Shown here: positions 46,261 through 59,410 of the stretch, in pieces
Position numbering within the stretch: position 1 is the stretch's first letter
How the letters are laid out: each line of letters opens with the position of its first letter
Assembly: GCA_947579665.1 (NCBI GenBank)
Contig: OX388347.1
Coordinates: forward strand, 26,776,562-26,840,561
Source of the DNA: Sympetrum striolatum
Lineage: Eukaryota; Arthropoda; Insecta; Odonata; Libellulidae
Reading direction: 5' to 3'
DNA: 64,000 nucleotides
Position numbers and translations under genes: made by a program
The notes under the pieces: model-generated
What the model was told of the DNA's origin: nothing
The model's input: the letters and a program-made list of their open reading frames with translations, nothing else
Database searches by the model: none

Positions 46261-49030
46261 TGAATGAGAACTGTGACCACAAACGGCATAATAGTTAGTG
46301 GCACTATCAATATTGTTTTTACCCCACCTAGATGACAATAACAGGAGAGTAGTATTAATTTTTAAAGTCATTTAAACCTAGCCTATGGCCTAGATATTTG
46401 CATAGTTATTCACGGGATTAAATATACACAGTAATATTTACAGCAACTGAGTTTTTAAATTTTAAACGAAGTTCAACACAAAATTTTAAAATTAGAAAAT
46501 ACTTATTAACTCACTAATATTAAGTTGGTGATGTCACATATTCCGTTTTGACCATTTAAATTTTTTCGTTTTCCATCTTTTGTATATTTTTATCATTTTT
46601 AATTTTTTAACTTCTGTTATTTTTTGTTGGGATAGCTATTTTTCTTTTAGGCCGCTCACTACATTCTATCTTCATCCACGATTATTTTCGTAAACATGGT
46701 ATTTTAAATGTGATTCTTCTATCTTCCGGGTGTATCCAGCTGCACGTGAGATGAACGGCGTGGAGCTTATCGTATTCGGAAAAACTCAAAACATGTGTAT
46801 TCTTGAAATGTGAATTAAGTAATTTATTTTTAGATATAGACGCTATCGACTCATCTTCAGAATACGAGGCCAAGCATGAAAGTCCCATTAAGTGAAGAGA
46901 TTAGGAAAGTTTCTGAAAGAGTGTGACTAGTTTACACTAATTTCTTTTTAAAATTTTTCACAGAAATGACGTAAATTACAAATTAGTGACTTTCCTCTCT
47001 AAATCGATAAATTAGCCATGGCTTCCTTATTGGTTTTTTCCAAGTAATTAACTATATTTTATGAAATGTATGTATTCAAAATCTCACCGGAAATGGTTCA
47101 CATTTTATGGAATTAAATTGGAATTCAACATGGAAAATTAATTGTAACTCACTAACCTTAGGAGATCCTTGATGGCAATGTTTTAAGGTTCTGTTTAATT
47201 AAACACACTACGGATTGTCTCGGATTGTGCTAGGGTTTATTTTTTATAATATTGAGACGATGAAAATAATATTCACATTAATTAAGGCGCACGGAAAACA
47301 TTAATACTTCGATTTTTACGATAAAAATAATAATATCCTTGAATATTTTATATGAGAATGAAAAGAATATTTAAATTGAAGAATCTTACTTTATATTGAT
47401 TGTTTACAATAAACTAAATTTATATCTGAATAATTCTTTACCGTTTAAGATTTCTAGAAGATGGTTCTTTTTTATTAGCTATAGGTATTCTACTTTGATA
47501 ATTCACTCGATCAAAGACTATATTGTTTATAAATTAATACTCATTAATTTCTATTTTTCCTTATTTATCAAATTCTTTATTAAAATGTCAGATGAAATTA
47601 GTCTTTTTAAGCTGATAAATGCTTTATAGTAGCACTGGAAAAATTAGTATATAATTAAGTAAATAATTTAAAAAGGTTCATGAAAAGGTATCATAAACCT
47701 AATATTGATTATTAGTCGGCGATGACGTTTTCCTCAAAGACTTCCGTCTTCTCATCAAACAGAAATTAAGACGGACTTAATTATAATCTATTCATGTCTT
47801 TTCCGAGGAATTCTATATTTGCCATTTCTGCAGGAATCCGGCAGATATCTCATTTATGCGTAAAAGAGGTTCCTCCGTTTGCTAATTCAAATTCTCTTAC
47901 AAAATCCGCGGCTTTATCTTCTCCGAAGTCGTACGAATTGTTTGCTGGAGACTCGCGTTGTGTTTACCGGGAACAGAAGGCACCGGTTAAGGAAAAGACA
48001 ACACGTCCCGCCTTCTGTGTTGTTAGATTCTATGCGTACGCACATCCGAGCTAACGAATACTAAATGAATTTAAGAATACGATATAATTTTCATCGCAGT
48101 TGATAGAGGGAGAGTAAATAGGACGTATGTATTTTTTCAGGAAAGGAATGACAGCAATCAATAAATAAAAAAATATTTACGCTCTAAGTTTACGCGAAAT
48201 ATTTTAGTAGAAAAAAGATGAATTGAAGAGGCAGGTTATCATAGGATCAATGTTTTTGAGGAATTTTTTTAATAAATGAAACTTGTGTCATTTGTAGTTT
48301 AAAATGCGACATTTTAACCCATTTGTTCAACTGGGAAATACTTTTGTATGCATCCAACGTATCCTACGCGGCGAGTTGTTATGTTTTTTTCTAAAATTTA
48401 TCGTATATATCGATAGGATTTCTATTAAATTTTAATTATTTGACGATTAATTAATTAAATGAGTTGAATTAAACAAAAAATCCGTATAAACTCTCGTAAT
48501 CTATTAAATAAATTAAGGCAATTGAGAAGAATTTTGCATTGTTTCTTTGGTTACTGAGGAATTATTCTGGTTCTTATTTATCTCTGTAGGTCATTCTATG
48601 CATTCCTTTCCTTTCATGCCTTTAGTGAATTATGCTCATGAATGCATACAATTGAAACCAAAAGCTTATCTTACTTTCATTGTTACTTCTAATTAAGTTA
48701 ACAGCCATTAGTTGATCTTTTCATTGTATCTAAAAGTCGCCCATTCTTCAACTGTGAAATCTTATTCTACTGGTATTCATGAGACGGATCAAGAAATAAT
48801 CCTGTTTCATAATTAATTACTTTAAATTATTTGAAACGCCGCTTATAGTTGGATTAAAGGGCAAAGAGAGAGAAATTTGGGAGTTTATAAAAATTGTAAA
48901 AATCTCATATTGTTACATTTGTTAAAATTTCATATTGTTGCATTTGTTAAAATTTCATATTGTTGAATTTGTTAAAATTTCATACTGACGTGAAATGTTT
49001 AATGGATTTAAAGTAATTGAAAAAACACTT
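46261..49030. other. AT-rich stretch with 25-bp minisatellite, no gene seen
   Basis: The stretch 47,790-48,050 is moderately CpG-rich with an unrecognised 86-codon frame. The rest is AT-rich. The minisatellite at 48,892-48,987 is listed separately. Confidence 0.5.
48892..48987 (+). repeat. 25-bp minisatellite, about 4 copies
   Basis: The unit is ATTTGTTAAAATTTCATATTGTTGC-like (key core GTTAAAATTTCATATTG). Starts are at 48,892 (diverged), 48,917, 48,942 and 48,967, the last copy partial. The three right-hand copies are nearly identical, indicating recent expansion. Confidence 0.9.
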
Positions 49031-49760
49031 CCCTGTTAATGTTTAGTTTAAACTCGTCGTCATGGCCCAATCAAAACGCTTGATTTGCAAAACCAAAGTG
49101 ATGTGGGAGTATCGTCCCTCTCTCTGCCTTTACCGGTATTTTCGACGTCATACTAATCCATCCAAAAAATTCCCCATGCGTTTCTCGAAATATGGCTATA
49201 AGCTTCTTCGGAGAACTCGCTAATTGTGTCAATGATTATATTGCTTCTTTGAAGTACCTTAATGGACGAATAACAGTTTTCCTTCATTGCTCCCATTATC
49301 TTCCTTAAGATTACCTCACGAGGCCTTAATTACTCCCCTGTGTTGACGAATCAATTTGTATTCTCCGTTTAGAGCCCATTATTCATCACAACCAGCCAAT
49401 CATTAAGGCTAATCCGTTCCTATGGCATCGCAAACATCTTTGATTTTCTCCGCTAACAACAAGGTAATTGTTGCTGGAGGAGTTAATCTCCTCTGCCTTT
49501 ACAACTGTCCCCATTCATTGCGGTCTTTATGGGCGTCCGAAGGAACACTAACGGTTAGCAAAGGTCTCCCCTCCCGCCACTTTTTATTCATCTTGCGCGC
49601 AATGCACCTGCTACAGGGAAATGCATTGCCCAAGGTCGTGGTCTCGCCGAGGATCGCTGAAGATCGCTCTGCGGTCGTGTACCGCACTTTCGATTCACTC
49701 GATGTGTATGAACGCTCCGAGATCGGTGAACGTCACACTCCCGTTGATGAGAAAGAAACC
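49031..49760. promoter_or_regulatory. Candidate enhancer/promoter block
   Basis: A 0.7-kb less AT-rich block with moderate CpG. It includes two TAATCC (Bicoid/Otx-type) sites (49,154-49,159 and 49,410-49,415) and several CCTTAATTAC and CATTAAGG homeodomain-type motifs. Opposite-strand frames (49,422-49,772 plus, 116 codons; 49,499-49,687 minus) are unrecognised. It resembles developmental regulatory DNA by motif density only. Confidence 0.25.
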
Positions 49761-51420
49761 GATCAGATATAAACAGAAAGTAGTGTGGGATATTTGATAC
49801 GTGATATTTATTGGTGTAAGAAGAGTGAGTATCAATTGCTCGTTAATTTGTATGTAGGATGATTGTGATCGTTGCGTTTCCAAAGAATGAATCATAAGAT
49901 AGGAATCACGGCATTAACCGATACGAAGAAAAAGTTCAGAACCCAGCTATTTGATGGAATTTGTATTTCACCACTAATGTAATTATCATTCTTTTCCTGT
50001 TTCGCTTTTCCTCTTGTCATTAGGGGATTGTTATTAGTTCTTTCCTCCATATTTATTGCATTATTCACACTATTTCCTCTTTTTTATTTCCGCTTCTTTC
50101 CCCATTTTAGTCAGTTCAATTTTTTTATATTTTATTTTGTATGCAAGTTTTCCTATGGATAAGCTAAAATGGAAGCTTTTGTTTTAGCTTTAATGCTGAA
50201 TTACTTGTTATTCAAAAATCATCGTAAAGGAGTATAAGGGACTTTATTTTCATCGAATTTAATTATCTTAGTAGCTCTTATAACCATGGCGATGACTGTC
50301 TCATTCTTTGGTTGGTTGATATGCCTGCTGCCAATTATGCCATTGAAACATCTTAATAAGTACAGTAAAGATGAAAATGCTCTCCTTCTCTTATTTCCTT
50401 CTCTCATATCATAAAAATGTTCGATTGAATGTACTTATTAGAACGAGTCAAAGATCAAATTGAATGCAAAAAAATATCTCTTATCAGAGGAAAAAAACTG
50501 GGAGAATACTTTAGATTAGGCTTATGATTGTGACCTTCGAAATTTCTATAAATACGCGATTGAAAGAGAAGCTATATTATGTAAGGTGAACAAAGGGATT
50601 TTTAAAGGCTTTTTTTGAGTACTGCATGCAGCAGAACGATCAATATTTGGATCATTCCCAGTGCCTTTTCTTATTATTTCATTATTTTGTCGTAGTTATT
50701 GGATACTTCACGAGTTACAGTGCCATATACTGCCGCAGAATTAGTTTCATCTCGTATTACTTTCACCTCACAGAAAAAATGAATTTAAAAATTTTATTTT
50801 CAGCTCTTTCACAGGGAAATTTATTTATCTTATCTTATAGTGTGGAAAAGATTCTCAGTCAATGCTTCAAAGGTAAAAGTAAATAGCACGTCTAATAAAT
50901 GAGATACCAAAGCATTCATCGAAGTAATATTAATTCGTGACAGAAATTCCCATTGACTGCGCAAAGAAATTGGCTAATCTGTAGATATATCATACTGAAA
51001 CGTTAATCGGAAATTTTCATCAAAAAATTAAATAGTGATGTTATTTATAGATGAAACTATAGAAAGATGTAATTCAAGAATATCTGTGCTGTTTGGATAC
51101 TATATCACTAATGATACATTTATGCTTACTCAGATAATGCGAAATAAGTGAATAACTAAAGTCAAATTTTAAAGGTATTTTTGAATGATGGAATCTTATA
51201 TAGTGCAGGGTTTAAAAATCCTATTCAATCAAATTTGCGTACCATTTTGTGAGAGCTTGGCGCTTTCTGGTATTCCCTTAGTATATGTTTCCTGCCTTTA
51301 AAATGAAATGGATCACACTTTTGTAAACATGAATTGGAATATCTACCTAGATGATAAAATGTTGTGTCAGAAATTTTAAAATTGTCTTGTACATTCTCCT
51401 GATTTTTTGCGTGCTTTTTT
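49761..51420. other. AT-rich stretch, no gene seen
   Basis: Only chance frames. No named repeat. Confidence 0.5.
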
Positions 51421-51720
51421 CCCATGTAACTGACCAGTCGCTCTCAAATGCAAGTTGTGAACTTCCTGCGGATAAATTTCTCTGCTTCGCTGTGGAATAT
51501 GTTCGAATTTTCGCTAACGTTTTCATTTCGTGAGTTGCGGTTGAATGCTTGTCGTGGGGGAGAATTGTGAGCGAATGAATGGCTGATTGAATTGATCGAG
51601 TCAGAGGCTGCAACCCTTCGATGCACTTCTCGCACTGAAGACCGCTTTCACCGCGACTGCTACGTGGAGCAGAGGGAAAACTAACGAATCTGTTGGAGTG
51701 GAATATTCTTTCGTCGAAGG
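51421..51720. promoter_or_regulatory. Small CpG-enriched segment
   Basis: Moderate CpG with a 131-codon minus frame (51,347-51,742) that is Ser/Arg-rich and unrecognised. The plus frame (51,351-51,533) starts with a hydrophobic stretch and a Cys-rich tail, so it could in principle encode a small secreted peptide, but no splice or promoter support is visible. Confidence 0.2.
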
Positions 51721-53575
51721 AAATTTTTAGCGAAACAACCATTGAAGTCTCGTTGAAATTTCAATATATGTTCTCCATTTCTCATACTCATAGTGCAAAG
51801 GGTACTTGTAAATTTATATATCGAAAGTACTGAAAATAATCCCTACCATATGCTAAATAATAATTACCTGGGTAGATACGTATATTAGGTTAACGTGTAA
51901 AAAAGTTTAGATAAAGATGATTTATAGAAGCAATGTTATATTCCATTTTATATTTTCATGTATATCATAAAACCTGTAAATTTGCGAATGATTGGATTCT
52001 TAGCTATCGTAATCATGTATATCAGTAAAGAGGACAATCATTTAAGGATTAATATTCCTTGAATTCAATAAAGACTTAGAGATAAGTAGGCATAATAGTA
52101 ACTTACATGTATTCGTAACTGTTCCTCGAAGTAATGTCTTCTCTATTACCTTAACAAATGCATCTAATTAGCAATGTCTGGATAATATACTATTTATTAT
52201 TCATTAATATAGACAAAATTAGTTAAAATCTTCGGAAATAAACATGCTATCCATATCATATGTCAATGGACGCTAGTGTATTAGCATATGTATACATATA
52301 ATTGATACCTCTAGGAAAACACTAAACATGTGTGATGGCTCTCCATCAAATGTGTTCTCTTAATATCTAAACCATGATAAAAATATTTAAGTCAATTCTA
52401 TCAATCATCTCACCGAAAACTTCACAGGAAACGTATCTCAATGCCGTTCCATTTCTGAGTATCCACCCAATTTACGATATCTCAGTGAACGGCTTCTAAT
52501 GAATTTAAGGGAGTGACAGCTCATGGGACCACCCGAGAGAAAATATCTCCTGTTTGAGATGGGGAAGAGGAAGTGAATAAAATGCTCACCGATAAGAGTG
52601 TATGTGGAGTATTTTTATGAGGTAGCGTTTAAGAGCAGTTGGAGATATACAGATAGATTTCAGAGATGCTGTTTCCTGTATAGGAAAGTAGTTTTCCTGT
52701 TTTAGGAACTTTTCTGCTGCCCTTTGTATAAATGCAATCGTCATTACTGTTGTTCTCATACTTCGACCCTTCAATGAATACATGTAATTATTCTTGACTG
52801 ATACGTATTCTCTGCTTTTCAGTGAAACAACTGGCTTCACAAATGAAACAAATGAAACTATTTTTCTCCTTGGATTTCTTTGTATCACATCTTTTATGAT
52901 AGAATTAATTTATCTAGCCTTTTTTCTCCTTAAAATAGTTCGTATTAGTTTCTTGCTTTCTTCCGTTTCTTTTAGTGCTTCTTCAATTCTAACATAACCT
53001 GAAAATAACTACCCACGGATGACTTTATTCTGCAATATCTTTGTGCATGAATGAGCTTTTATTTTCATATATTCATAGATTTTGTACTCGATGGTAGATT
53101 TTCAATTAGTGCTCTTCTTTATAGACAACTTAATTCTTACCGGCAAATATAGGAGTGTTTTTCGTATGCATATGGAGATCTTTAAACGGATGTAAAGTTA
53201 CACCCAGATATAAATGAATATTTATATTGCCTCTTTCCCCTTGCGCATTATATCACTGGCTGTAGGGCTTTGTTTATAAAAATGTAAAATAAGTAATTTT
53301 AAAGGAAATTTGGGAATAAGTATTGCATTGAAGATAATTGATTGATCTAAATTGTCCAGAAATACTAGTATTAAAGACACTCTTCTATTTTATTCCTCCA
53401 TAATATTCGAAAATGGCCTTCGGACATCAGGACGTCTGTAATTTTCTATTGGGATGAATGGCTAGATTCCTTGAATATAAATTCTTATTTCTTTAATGGA
53501 AATCTGGGTGTGACGGAAATTCTTTATAAGCCTGAACTTAATAGCTTTCGCTAGTCCGTCATTTCAATCTAATTC
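51721..53575. other. AT-rich stretch, no gene seen
   Basis: Frames at 52,586-52,888 (minus) and 52,794-52,997 (plus) overlap and are unrecognised. Confidence 0.5.
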
Positions 53576-54060
53576 AATAATGAGGGAGATATCGCTGATA
53601 AACCTTGGTGATTGGTAGGTAGGAAACATAAATCTTCCCCGCCGTTCCCTAATTTTATCACAAACATCGCAACTTTTCCTTTCCATTATTTCACATTTTC
53701 GCCGTCGCATTTCGGAGGAGAAGGAATTCTCGAAGACGATAATCAATAATGCTTAGCGCCGAGGCCATCAAACGGCCACTGAATCAGGTTTATGAGATCG
53801 AAATCAGCTTTTTGCTGGATGATTTCGCATGCGAAATGGGTCGTCGACTTATCTGATTCTCTGCTCGCATGGATGTGGCAACGCCTCACAATTGCCGTCT
53901 TTCCTCTGCGGAGTCTTTAAGTACTCATCCAATTGCGTGAGGATTCGCTCCAAATTGGACGGGCGAAAATTTATTGCCGAGTTCCAATCACATTTTCCTC
54001 TAATATCCACGAATTATTTTCGCTCTTTCCCAGAGCTCCTTTCTTCTTCGTAGATTGAGG
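53576..54060. promoter_or_regulatory. CpG-rich island
   Basis: CpG-dense block at about 53,630-54,050 with small frames on both strands, none recognisable. Candidate regulatory element by composition. Confidence 0.25.
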
Positions 54061-54960
54061 TCGTCAGAGTTGAACCTCCTCCTACAGTTGGAGTCATTTA
54101 GTAATTACGGTGGTGCACTTTGTCTGCTCAGCTCAAGAGTTGTTCGGAGTGCATTGTGTTCCTTAAACCACACAAAGAACTCGGAAATTGTGATGATAAT
54201 TTAGCTGATAGGGAATGAATACGTGCTTAGTTACAGTACTGATGAAGTATTCTTAAATTTTTAGATGTTTTTCACAGTGTAACCATAACAAATTTAAACA
54301 CCTTTGAGATGGGTTCAACACACAAAAATTTGAGATTCATCAAAACGTGATATTATTATGATTAGCACTCAAAAGATATTTTGAAGCTTTTACTTCAATT
54401 TTGGTTTTGGTAAATTGATGGAGATCTGTCTATGCACCTATCTCACAGTATTTCTAACGGAAATTATGTTAAACGAAGTAAATAAAAATGGCGGGACCAA
54501 GTGGGGCTTTTGAAATTAAAATATGTTTCCATAGGTTATAGATTTAAGTTGACATGATTTTTTCGAAGAATTAATATAATGGGAATTTTTAGTAGAATTT
54601 CATAATAACCCTTTAAAATTTTCCTTTTTCACAGCGCTATTGCCTATAAATTTATTGAAAGTTAAGTTCAAAATTAATACTAGGCTTTGTTGGTGAATGC
54701 CATTTAAGAAGCTTCACGGTGTTAGTCATTTGGCTTGTAGTCATTTTGTATGATTGGAAAATCGAATTCTTTGTCATTAAACAGTAGCTAGATGGTGTGA
54801 TAAATATCATTAAAATGATACGTTAAATTACTCGTATAAAATTGGTTTACTTCTGAATAATTAGCGCGTTGTATATTCTATCCTCATCAAAAGCAATATT
54901 AGTCGAAAATTAAGCGGAAACGTGTGATATTTTTGTAAAAGAATCACTCCTCGATCATAT
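54061..54960. other. AT-rich stretch, no gene seen
   Basis: Nothing of note. Confidence 0.5.
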
Positions 54961-55610
54961 CAAGCAGTAGCGTGGAACGTAGGAACAAATTTCTGCTGCA
55001 TGCACCGCATCCACAGTTCAAATCAGCTCTCTTCCGTTGCCTAATTTCAAACCTCTTCCTTTATACGAGCTCTTTTTTGTTGTTTCCGGGCTCGTTAATT
55101 TGCCGTGGAATTAGAGATAAAGCGGACGGTCCGAAAGGGTCTCCGTGTCGGCGGACACAAACGGAAGCAAGCCAATGAGACGGAATTCCGAGCTTATTCT
55201 TCGGAGGTTTTTGATCTAGGAAGACGATAGCTTCCTCAGGAAACATGAAGAGGGTTCGTTGGCGTTCGGTAAAGAAATAGGGACAAAAAGAGCCCGCGTG
55301 GTTTTTTCTCTTTTTTCTTCGGAGTGTCCAAGGAGGGAAAGGGGGCGATTCGAAGGCGTGAAGGCTTTCATTTATGAGCGGAAGGGTCCTCACAGGCCCG
55401 TCCCACCCTTTAGCACCCTTGCCTTCCCCACAAGCCCTCTTCAAGCAAATCACCCGCCTAGACAATCATTCTCTCTTTTTCCATTTCTTTTTCACCGATT
55501 CTCTCTTTCTTTTTCTATAGTTAGTATCCCGAGGGAGATGATGTGGAATTAAGACATTCACTCCGCTGAGAACGGAATAATTCGGGACGTCACCGGGCCA
55601 AATGTTCCTT
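54961..55610. promoter_or_regulatory. GC-rich island with long opposite-strand frames
   Basis: The minus frame at 55,061-55,465 (134 codons) and plus frame at 55,259-55,552 overlap, as expected from stop-poor GC-rich DNA. The minus product is Arg/Lys/Pro-rich without a recognised domain. Candidate regulatory element. Confidence 0.3.
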
Positions 55611-56555
55611 TAATTATCTTGAGGAAAAATAAAATAGATTCATACCAAAACCATCAAATAACTTTTTTAAACACCGAATACGTATTTTGCTCTCAACAAG
55701 GGTATCTTCTGGGGAAAGAGATAGATAAATTATTTATTCATTATTCTAATTATTATTATACTTATTAACTATTCATATTTTGCCCCCAAAGATTCCCTTA
55801 TTCCGCATTGAGTGTTTCAAGAAGCTTTGACGGTTTTGGAGTGAATCTAATTTATTGATCTACACCATCAATGGTTTTAATATTCATATCTTGATGACTG
55901 AAGTAATTTTTATTCTCTTTTGGTGCTTGATAGAGAAAAATGTTGCCTCAGTCTTATTCATGATTGTGGCACTAAAAAGCTACCGGAGCTCAATTAGGTC
56001 CCTCGCTATTGAATGCTATGAAAACCATAGTTTGAAGCTTTTTCAAACATATTCATTGGGTAATGATATTACCCGTACGTAGAATTGTTTCATTCATAGT
56101 AATTTGACTCAAAGAGGAAAGATAACACAAACTTCCTCATCTTCCCTAGTGGGATTCTTTCCCTGTCTAGCCTTCTCTGTAACTAGTGGAGGGAATGTGA
56201 GTCTAACCAGCTTTTGGGCTGACTTTACAGCCCGACCGGGACAAATGCATATTCCAGACTTTCTCGTAGTAAGACTAAACAAAATATTTACAGGCGACCT
56301 GTCTGTCATAACACAAGGAAATTTTTCAGCATGATAATATTTACGCTTAAATTCCTGACATGGGTCATACTAGTGCTTACATTTATAAACAAGATTCAGC
56401 AATAAGGAAATGACTCTATCTCCTAATAGATACTGAAAATATGTCTAGTTTACCTCTAGAGAACAACTGGATTCCGAAAAACGTTTTCAGGACACCATGA
56501 TTTGATAAAAATTTGGGATAACCAAGACAGCTGGACATCCAATCTGTAGCCGAAA
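55611..56555. other. AT-rich stretch, no gene seen
   Basis: Opposite-strand frames at 56,104-56,334 overlap. Nothing recognisable. Confidence 0.45.
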
Positions 56556-57860
56556 ATGTCTCTATCTTTATCCTTAACTTTTCTTTCTCTGCAACTTTTG
56601 GATACTTATCTTTCCAAATTTCTCATTTAAAACTTCATCCAAAAATGTCCCTGTCTAATGTTTTTCCAAACCTCTCCAATTAGTTCTATTTTCCTTTTTA
56701 TAGGCCCTACATTTCCCCTTCTCTCTATAATAATTTTCCTGAGCTCAAACCTCCTCTTCCATTATATTGTAATGTTCTCATTCCCTCTTTTTCCTAATTC
56801 CTGATTCTATTCTTTTCACTTCTTTGCATTTAGTTTCTAAGGTTACCTTCAATTTTCCTGTCCTCTATTCCTCCACATTTATTTTGTCCTATAATGTATT
56901 TATAATTGATTTATATATCTTCATGTTTTTTCACGTTATGTTCGTCCTGAATTTTTACTTAGATGCATTTCCATGTACTATAGAAGGTTTCAAGATGAAT
57001 GTCAGTATTTGTTATTATTCCTCCTGCTTTTTACTTTCTGTTTTTAGATATTGCTTCTATTTCCCATCTTTTTAGTATTTTTTCTTCTATATATTTCGTT
57101 TACTATGATACTACTCCGAGTCTACTATTTTATATTTCATTATTTTCACATCTTTACATCCATCTCCGTCTCCAATTACATCTCTGTAGCACTCATTATT
57201 CCTCGTTTTCTCCATAATTTCCTCCGTACCGTATCGTCTGTCTCATCCTTCACTGTCTATGTCTCTCCCTCGCTTCAGTGTAGCCTTCATTTTCTCTAAG
57301 TGTTTCCCTGAGTTTCTCTTCATATTTTATGCCTTTCTATCAATGATTTACTCTATCTCTCTCCCCGTTTAAAATCAATCAGCTACGAAAATAAGAAAGC
57401 TTGACTTCACCGTGACTAAAATCGTTTCTTTACTTAGCCCCAGTAACAGGTACTGAATAAGTCCGTTTCCCTTTGGATGGTCGAAGATCCGGGTTCAAGT
57501 ACTGGCTGCTTCAGACTTTCTATCCCATTTATTCTTGATTATTTTTCTTCGGTGTTTGTAACGCTCGTTAACCACATTCTAGCTTTATTATGATTTTCCA
57601 TTATCTTTCTTCCTTGGTTTCTTCGTTTATCTTTGCTTCTCTCCCTATTCATCCTCCAATCACTCCCAACTCTGATGTCCCTCCATCTTTAAACCCTTCC
57701 TCCCTCTTCCCCCTTCTCCACTATCCCATTCTTCTCTCCCCCTACTTCTACTACCTCCCTCGTTGGGGTTAACTCTCTTCCTTAACCCCTCACCAACAAA
57801 ACACATTTTTTTTATGCACCCTAGCTCTCTCTCTCTTTCCCTCACACACTTTATAAAGCC
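56556..57860 (+). repeat. 1.3-kb pyrimidine-rich (plus-strand C/T) block
   Basis: The plus strand is markedly enriched in C and T over about 1.3 kb. By hand count, 57,661-57,780 is about 80 percent pyrimidine. CpG is low here. The block ends in a (CT)n run (about 57,826-57,838) beside CACACAC. It contains a tRNA-like remnant at about 57,435-57,520. Frames here are Phe/Ser/Leu-rich translations of the tract. It could form triplex DNA or be a degenerate simple-sequence expansion. Confidence 0.55.
57435..57520 (+). mobile_element. tRNA-like (SINE-type) remnant
   Basis: GATCCGGGTTCAAGTACTGG (about 57,486-57,505) resembles a T arm/B box (GGTTCAAGTCC). AGTAACAGGTACTGAATAAG upstream could be a decayed A box. 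It loosely parallels the minus-strand remnant at 18,774. Support is weaker, with no paired anticodon stem seen. Confidence 0.3.
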
Positions 57861-57879
57861 TTCCACTCATTTGGGTCGT

Positions 57880-58290
57880 GACAACGCTTGACCGTGCAAC
57901 TTAAGAAAAAAATATATTGAGGAAGCGCACACACGCACTCTCTCTGTCGGACCGCCTCTCATTTATGCGTTGAGTGCCTCTGGGTTTGCCTCTCCTCGAT
58001 CACCAAATGAATCGATTCCTTATGAATCCTGACCCTTTCTCTCAGGGATCCCAGCAGTTCCTATTTGTATAGGTGATGGAGTGGACTTAAGGTATCCCAT
58101 ACACTTGACCTCTTGGAAATGCGTTCCATGCATACGCCCCTGCGTGTTCCAGGGATCCTTGGAGATACTTCACGTAGATAAATGCACTCCGCCTGAAGTT
58201 GTGCTGAGAATAACCGAGGAGGGGTTCCGAGGGTTTTGTTTTGACCGAGAGCGATATCGCTATTTATCATAGGCGTTGTTTACGATCGAG
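57880..58290. promoter_or_regulatory. Moderately CpG-rich segment
   Basis: CpG returns after the pyrimidine block. Opposite-strand frames at 58,061-58,272 are unrecognised. Two AGGGATCC copies lie near 58,045 and 58,152. No clear function. Confidence 0.2.
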
Positions 58291-58923
58291 AAATGTTTCC
58301 TCGTTTTTCTTTGGAATGCACGACTTGGGAATTTAATTCTATTATGGACGAAGCGATTGGAAATCCTACAATGGACAGATCGATAGTCTCTGGAGGCCAT
58401 CGACCTTAGTTTTACTCCTCCAGTTGAAGTCATTTTGTACCACTTTCTATTTCATCCTTGACCTCCAGACCAGCCTTCAACCCCAGCCTTAACTAGGGAA
58501 CCATAACCTTAAGGTCATCAGGAAATGCAGCTCATAAAGTAATTTCACACTTTCTCTCCTTAGAGAGTTCATTCTTTCCATCGAGCAGTATGATTATCCA
58601 TCGCTGCTGTTTCGAAATTGTATATTAACAGGGTTCAAACCGTAAGATTTATTAGTGACCAATTATATTGTTCAGTTATCCTCTTCCTAAGGTTCATAAA
58701 TGACAATCTGTAACAAACTATTATTATTGCAGCAGCTAGGTGTCAATAAAAACAGTTCATTCCAAGTATAGTTTACTTTTAAAATCAGCTGTTAAGATAA
58801 TTATTTAAAAAATTATTACTCTCTATTCTATTATCTCTATTCTATCTCCCTGACCTATGCCAGGCAGAATGTTCATGATTTAGCGACAAAGCAAAGAGGA
58901 TCCTAAGGGGGGAGTTTGCATGA

Positions 58924-58968
58924 AAGACCTGTTCTTTTGGGATCACCTTCCAAAAGAACAGGGTTCTT
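58924..58968 (+). repeat. Hairpin with 13-bp perfect stem
   Basis: CCTGTTCTTTTGG (58,928-58,940) pairs exactly with CCAAAAGAACAGG (58,950-58,962) around a 9-nt loop. After a 2-nt bulge, AAGA (58,924-58,927) pairs with TCTT (58,965-58,968). The stem is short for a microRNA precursor. No flanking target duplication was seen. Confidence 0.8.
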
Positions 58969-59352
58969 CTTAGATAGAGACGAAACACTTCTGACCCTAA
59001 TCATCCTTGACACTTCAGTGAAGAGTTTATTCTATTAAGCAACCTAGGAAAAACATATGTGCCTCAAAATCTTGGATCCCTCTTTTCTTTTGTTTATTAT
59101 AATTATCGATGTTTCACCCAACAATATATTCATACGAAAATACCAAATTATAAATCACTAATTTCTATTTGAACTTTTATAAACAATAGTGTTTAATTTT
59201 TTCATTTATCAGATAATGTCCTACGAGAAAAATTATACAAAAAACATCATAAATCTTTCGCTTGAGCGATTGGTTTTAAACCCAAATAGGAGTTTTAAAC
59301 GATATTATGCCTTACACGTTTACTATTTTTCAAGCAGTATCGTCATTTTTAG

Positions 59353-59410
59353 TTAATCTGCTGAAGCTTTTCGAGATGAGAATTGTGTTTTTGGAATTAA
59401 AAAGGAACAG
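59353..59410 (+). other. Possible 58-nt mini-exon (weak)
   Basis: Follows GTCATTTTTAG (acceptor-like, T-rich tract upstream) and ends CAG|GTATGT (good donor, 59,411-59,416). One frame is open and would read NLLKLFEMRIVFLELKRN (18 residues) in phase 2. Such short open stretches are common by chance. Confidence 0.12.

Noticed and set aside
21739..46403. Perfect POU octamers (ATGCAAAT) at 21,739, 25,429, 27,100, 27,309, 34,197, 39,843 and 46,396
   Set aside because: About four are expected by chance in 64 kb of this composition on two strands; seven is not convincing.
55061..55465. 134-codon minus-strand frame
   Set aside because: GC-rich island, overlapping plus frame, no domain, no splice context.
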